Part shown: positions 60,874 through 64,000 of the stretch, piece by piece
How the letters are laid out: every line of letters begins with the position of its first letter
Position numbering within the stretch: position 1 is the stretch's first letter
From: Halorubrum hochsteinianum
GTDB lineage: Archaea; Halobacteriota; Halobacteria; Halobacteriales; Haloferacaceae
NCBI RefSeq assembly: GCF_023702125.1
Contig: NZ_CP098415.1
Span: 682,001 to 746,000 of the forward strand
Length of the DNA stretch: 64,000 nt
Direction: 5' to 3'
Notes under the pieces: generated by a model
Seen by the model: the letters and a program-made list of their open reading frames with translations, nothing else
Databases searched by the model: none
What the model was told of the DNA's origin: nothing
Made by a program: the position numbers and the translations under genes

Positions 60874-61889
60874 GCGGCACCCCCTTCGCCCTCGATGCCG
60901 GGGTCTAGGGCGTCGCGCAGCCAGTCGCCGAGCAGGTTGATCCCGATCACCGACAGCATGATCGCGAGGCCGGGGATCGAGGCGATCCACCACTGGCCGG
61001 AGGAGACGTAGTCGCGCCCCTGCGAGATGTCGAAGCCCCACGACAGCGTCGTCCCGGAGAAGCCGAGGAACGACAGGGAACTCTCCAAGAGGATGATCGC
61101 CGCCACCTGCACCGTCCCGAGGACGATGATCGGCGTCACCGCGTTCGGCAGGATGTGCCGGAGGATGATCGTGTTGTCGTCGGCACCGAGCGCGCGCGAC
61201 GCCTTCACGTACTCCTGCCCGCGTAAGGAGAGCGCCTCCCCGCGGGCGACGCGGGCGAACCACACCCAGTTGACGAGGCCGACGACGATCACCACCGTTA
61301 TCGGCAACACGAAGCTCTCCGGCATCTCGGGCGCGAGCCCGGCGGCGACGAACGGGTCGGGGACGTCGACCGCCGCGCGGCCCCACAGCCCGATTAAGGC
61401 GACCGCCAACACGAGCGAGGGGAACGCGAGGCTCACGTCCGCGATCCGCATCAGCACGTCGTCGACGCGGCCGCGGTGATAGCCGGCGAGCAGCCCCACG
61501 GGGACGCCGATGGAGGCTGCGAGCAGGGTTCCGAGGACGCCGACGACGAGCGAGGTCCGAGCGCCGTACACCACCCGCGAGAACATGTCGCGGCCGAGCC
61601 CGTCGGTGCCGAACACGTGCTCGGGGTCGGCCGTGATCTCGACCTCCTCGGTGACGGTCTGGATCTCGCCGTCGACCATCTGCGAGGTGGTCCGCTCCTC
61701 CGTCTGGGAGAAGCCGATCGGCGGGAGCTCGCTCTGGTTGAGCTGTTGGTCGGTCGGGTTGTGGGGCGCGATGAACGGCGCGAACACGGCGGTCAACGCG
61801 ATGATGACCACCAGCGCCAGCCCGAGCTTCGCGAGCCCGCTCTGCCTGAACTCCTTCTTGAGATTTCGGATGACACGTGAAGATACCAT
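60870..61889 (-). CDS. dppC: Peptide ABC transporter permease (DppC-type)
   Basis: A 339-residue permease with an N-terminal helix (GLALVVIIALTAVFAPFIAPHNP), an external loop rich in polar residues (about 47-90, larger than in bacterial DppC), and five more helices. The inner-membrane EAA coupling motif is AREYVKASRALGADDNTIILRHILPNA in form (here GQEYVKASRALGADDNTIILRHILPN, about 205-235), which contacts DppD/F. The FGTDGLGRDMFSRVVYGARTSL block is diagnostic. Confidence 0.92.
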   Translation of the reverse strand: MVSSRVIRNLKKEFRQSGLAKLGLALVVIIALTAVFAPFIAPHNPTDQQLNQSELPPIGFSQTEERTTSQMVDGEIQTVTEEVEITADPEHVFGTDGLGRDMFSRVVYGARTSLVVGVLGTLLAASIGVPVGLLAGYHRGRVDDVLMRIADVSLAFPSLVLAVALIGLWGRAAVDVPDPFVAAGLAPEMPESFVLPITVVIVVGLVNWVWFARVARGEALSLRGQEYVKASRALGADDNTIILRHILPNAVTPIIVLGTVQVAAIILLESSLSFLGFSGTTLSWGFDISQGRDYVSSGQWWIASIPGLAIMLSVIGINLLGDWLRDALDPGIEGEGGAA

Positions 61890-61890
61890 G

Positions 61891-62883
61891 TTAGTCGTTC
61901 ACTACCCCCGGGTCGAGATAGGCGTACACAACGTCGACGAGGATGTTCACGAGGACGAAGCTCGTCCCGATGACGATGAGACTCCCCTGAAGCGCCGGCC
62001 AGTCGCGCTGGTTGATGCTCTCGATGACCAGCGTGCCGAGGCCGGGCCACGAGAACACCGCCTCCGTGATGACGGCCCCCCCGATCAGCGTCCCGAGCTG
62101 GAGCCCGAGGACGGTGATGACGGGGATGAGCGTGTTCCGGAGCGCGTGTTTGTACCGGATCAGCGTCTGCGGGAGGCCCTTGGCCCGCGCGGCCTGGACG
62201 TAGCCCTTGCTGAGCTCGTCCAACATCCCCGACCGCGTCAGCCGGGTGATGAGCGCCATGAAGTAGGTGCCCAAGGCGATCGCGGGCAGCGTGATGTACG
62301 CGAGCCACGCCAGCAGCGTCCCGACGAACGGCTCGGCGTTCACCACCGACAGCGCCACGTCGCCGACGTCGACCCCGCGGCCGCTGGTGTTGAAGATGTC
62401 GAACTCCACGGCGAAGATCAGGATGAGCATGATCCCGAGCCAGAAGTTCGGCGTCGAGATGCCGCCGAGCGACAGCAGGGTCGCGCCGTAGTCGACCGGC
62501 TCGTTCCGGTTCGTGGCGCTGACGACGCCGAGCGGGATCGCGAGGACGATGGCGACGACGCTGGCGGCGACCGCCAGTTCGACGGTGGCGGGCAGTCGCT
62601 CGAACACGAGCGTCGTGACCTCCTGTCCCTTGATGTACGACCGGCCCATGTCCCCCTGAAGCAGGTCGAAGACGTACTGGCCGTACTGGACGTACAGCGG
62701 CTGGTCGAGCCCCAGCTCGGCGGCGATCGCGGCGCGCGTCTCCTGCGACGCGTCGAGCGGCGCGACCGCGTTGATCGCGCTGCCGGGCGTGACGAACCGG
62801 AGCGCGAACACGACTGTGATCACGCCCCAGACGACCCCGACCCCCTGGAGGCTTCTTTTGAGTGCGAATCTGCCGAATGACAT
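61891..62883 (-). CDS. dppB: Peptide ABC transporter permease (DppB-type)
   Basis: A 330-residue permease. The N-terminal GVVWGVITVVFALRFVTPGS helix, DQPLYVQYGQYVFDLLQGDMGRSYIKG extracellular motif, and LPATVELAVAASVVAIVLAIPLGVVSATNRN are standard for DppB/OppB; the EAA coupling loop is YVQAARAKGLPQTLIRYKHALRNTLIPVIT (about 225-255). It starts 30 bases downstream of the binding-protein gene and lies one base from the next permease, supporting one operon dppA-B-C-D-F. Confidence 0.93.
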   Translation of the reverse strand: MSFGRFALKRSLQGVGVVWGVITVVFALRFVTPGSAINAVAPLDASQETRAAIAAELGLDQPLYVQYGQYVFDLLQGDMGRSYIKGQEVTTLVFERLPATVELAVAASVVAIVLAIPLGVVSATNRNEPVDYGATLLSLGGISTPNFWLGIMLILIFAVEFDIFNTSGRGVDVGDVALSVVNAEPFVGTLLAWLAYITLPAIALGTYFMALITRLTRSGMLDELSKGYVQAARAKGLPQTLIRYKHALRNTLIPVITVLGLQLGTLIGGAVITEAVFSWPGLGTLVIESINQRDWPALQGSLIVIGTSFVLVNILVDVVYAYLDPGVVND

Positions 62884-62913
62884 TAATAACGGTATGGAGA
62901 GATGGCGGCGGCG

Positions 62914-64000
62914 TTACTGTTGCGTGGCGGTGTCGGGGTCGATGAACTCGTCGCTCCGCGGCACCCACGAGATGTCGCTGGAGACGCCGTAGACGCTGAA
63001 CTGCTGGTGCATGAACACCCACGGGGCCAGATCGTGGGCGAGCTGGTTCGCCTCTTGGAGAATTCCGACGCGCTCGTCGGGGTCCTCCGTCGCCTCGGCG
63101 TCCGTGAGCAGTCCGTCGAGCTCCTCGTTCTCGAGGACCGTCAGCGCGCCGCTCGACGAGAGTAGCGGCGTCAGCGTCTGGCTGCCGTCGAACTCGCCGT
63201 TCCCCCAGCCGAGGAGGTTGAAGTGCGGGCGGTCCTCGATGTCCGGCGCGGTGACATCCTGAACGAGCGAGGAGAACTCGCGCTGTTCGACCTCACAGGA
63301 GACGTTCGACAGCGAGTCGATCTGGTTGGCCGCCGCCTGGGCGATGTCGACGTCCCGGAGGTACCGACCGATCGGGGTTTCCAAGGTGATCTCGACGCCC
63401 GCGTGGCCGGACTCCTCGACGAGCCGCTCGGCCTCGTCGGGGTCGTACGGGTACGGCTCGATGTCGGGGTTGTAGCCGACGTGCCCCTCCAGGGTCGGCT
63501 GGGCGGTGATGTTGCCGAAGCCGTTGAGCACGTTCTCGATGATGCTCTCGACGTCGACCGCGTGGTTCAGCGCCTGCCGGAACTGCTGGCTGGAGAACGG
63601 CTCCACGTCGTAGCGCATCTGGAGGAAGATGATCCGCGCGCTCGGCACGGAGTTGATCGACGCCACGTCGGAGTTGTTCACCCGGGAGACCTCGTTCGGG
63701 GGGACGTTCGTCACGATGTCTGTCTCCTCGGCGAGCAGTTGGTTGACCCGCGTGCTCGACTCGCTGGAGGCGCTCATCCTGAGTTCGTTGACCGCCGGCG
63801 CGCCGTCCCAGTAGTCCTCGTTCGGCTCGTAGAGGACCTCGGTACCCGAGTTGTACTCCGTGACGCGGAACGGGCCGGTTCCGTTCGCGTTCCGGTTGAT
63901 GTAGTCGCCGCCGTTCTCCTCGACCCACGACTGCTGGACGATTTCGCCGTTCGTCGCGAACAGCTGGAAGGCGATCGGGTTGTACCCCTCGAACGAGACC
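62914..64000 (-). CDS. dppA: Peptide ABC transporter substrate-binding protein, partial
   Basis: C-terminal part of an SBP_bac_5-family binding protein; its start lies beyond the window. The visible about 361 residues include NGTGPFRVTEYNSGTEVLYEPNEDYWDGAPAVNELRM (the signature near the cut edge), MRYDVEPFSSQQFRQALNHAVDVESIIENVLNG and YDPDEAERLVEESG. Such proteins capture peptides outside the cell and deliver them to DppB/C. The last residues (DEFIDPDTATQQ) are intact. The signal or lipoprotein anchor is outside this window. Confidence 0.93.
   Translation of the reverse strand, partial: VSFEGYNPIAFQLFATNGEIVQQSWVEENGGDYINRNANGTGPFRVTEYNSGTEVLYEPNEDYWDGAPAVNELRMSASSESSTRVNQLLAEETDIVTNVPPNEVSRVNNSDVASINSVPSARIIFLQMRYDVEPFSSQQFRQALNHAVDVESIIENVLNGFGNITAQPTLEGHVGYNPDIEPYPYDPDEAERLVEESGHAGVEITLETPIGRYLRDVDIAQAAANQIDSLSNVSCEVEQREFSSLVQDVTAPDIEDRPHFNLLGWGNGEFDGSQTLTPLLSSSGALTVLENEELDGLLTDAEATEDPDERVGILQEANQLAHDLAPWVFMHQQFSVYGVSSDISWVPRSDEFIDPDTATQQ

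Overview
The window is chromosomal DNA from an extremely halophilic archaeon (class Halobacteria). I read it as Halorubrum-like, but the genus is an inference. The evidence is very GC-rich DNA, Asp/Glu-rich proteins, TATA boxes about 25-30 bases before start codons (leaderless transcripts), archaeal-type genes (thermosome, L15e, class I CCA-adding enzyme, archaemetzincin, UbaA, CobY), HTH_10 and HemAT-type signalling proteins, and a tRNA intron with a bulge-helix-bulge splice site.

Layout. 1-6.1 kb: phosphodiesterase, small membrane protein plus phosphate permease, YgfZ-like protein, winged-helix protein, archaemetzincin/UPF0146 divergent pair, HAD hydrolase. 6.1-8.5 kb: CAT-anticodon tRNA, PD-(D/E)XK protein, intron-bearing tRNA-Asn, CCA-adding enzyme. 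8.5-15.2 kb: paired fluoride channels, HerA-like ATPase, two tandem isoaspartyl methyltransferase genes, Hsp20, photolyase. 15.2-19.8 kb: ilvA, cysS and pheA, separated by copies of a structured repeat. 19.8-24.2 kb: DR2241/CbiX pair, unknown protein, BCCT transporter. 24.4-32.8 kb: thermosome, glutaredoxin, DUF192 protein, PAS kinase, topoisomerase I. 33-34.3 kb: AT-rich patch with a lipoprotein and a duplicated tRNA-Ser 3' end. 34.3-38.6 kb: RidA, UbaA, L15e. 38.9-48.2 kb: a nine-gene, mostly overlapping operon for late cobalamin synthesis and corrinoid salvage (cobT, cbiA, cbiB, cobS, cobY, cobD, cbiZ, cobO, cbiP). 48.3-57 kb: thioredoxin, HTH_10 regulator, internally duplicated membrane protein, an IS6-family element, formate dehydrogenase-like protein, HemAT, MazG-like protein, F420/NADP reductase. 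57.4-64 kb: prenyl synthase and a dpp-type peptide ABC transporter that leaves the window inside the binding-protein gene.

The signal that ordinary annotation does not explain is a family of five dispersed intergenic elements (about 1-125, 16541-16858, 18550-18867, 32963-33300, 56917-57340). Each has a core of nested hairpins whose stem sequences differ between copies while base pairing is mostly kept, followed by one or more 51-69 bp tail units ending in a CTGGGGCTTCGG-like motif. The covariation is visible by eye and points to a structured RNA or a mobile structured element rather than protein. I do not recognise it as a named family. Two copies in inverted orientation bracket cysS. Other unusual items are the intron in tRNA-Asn with a nuclease-fold gene beside it, the tRNA-Ser duplication, an inverted repeat in front of the cobalamin operon, and an extra domain of about 90 residues inside the peptide-transporter ATPase.
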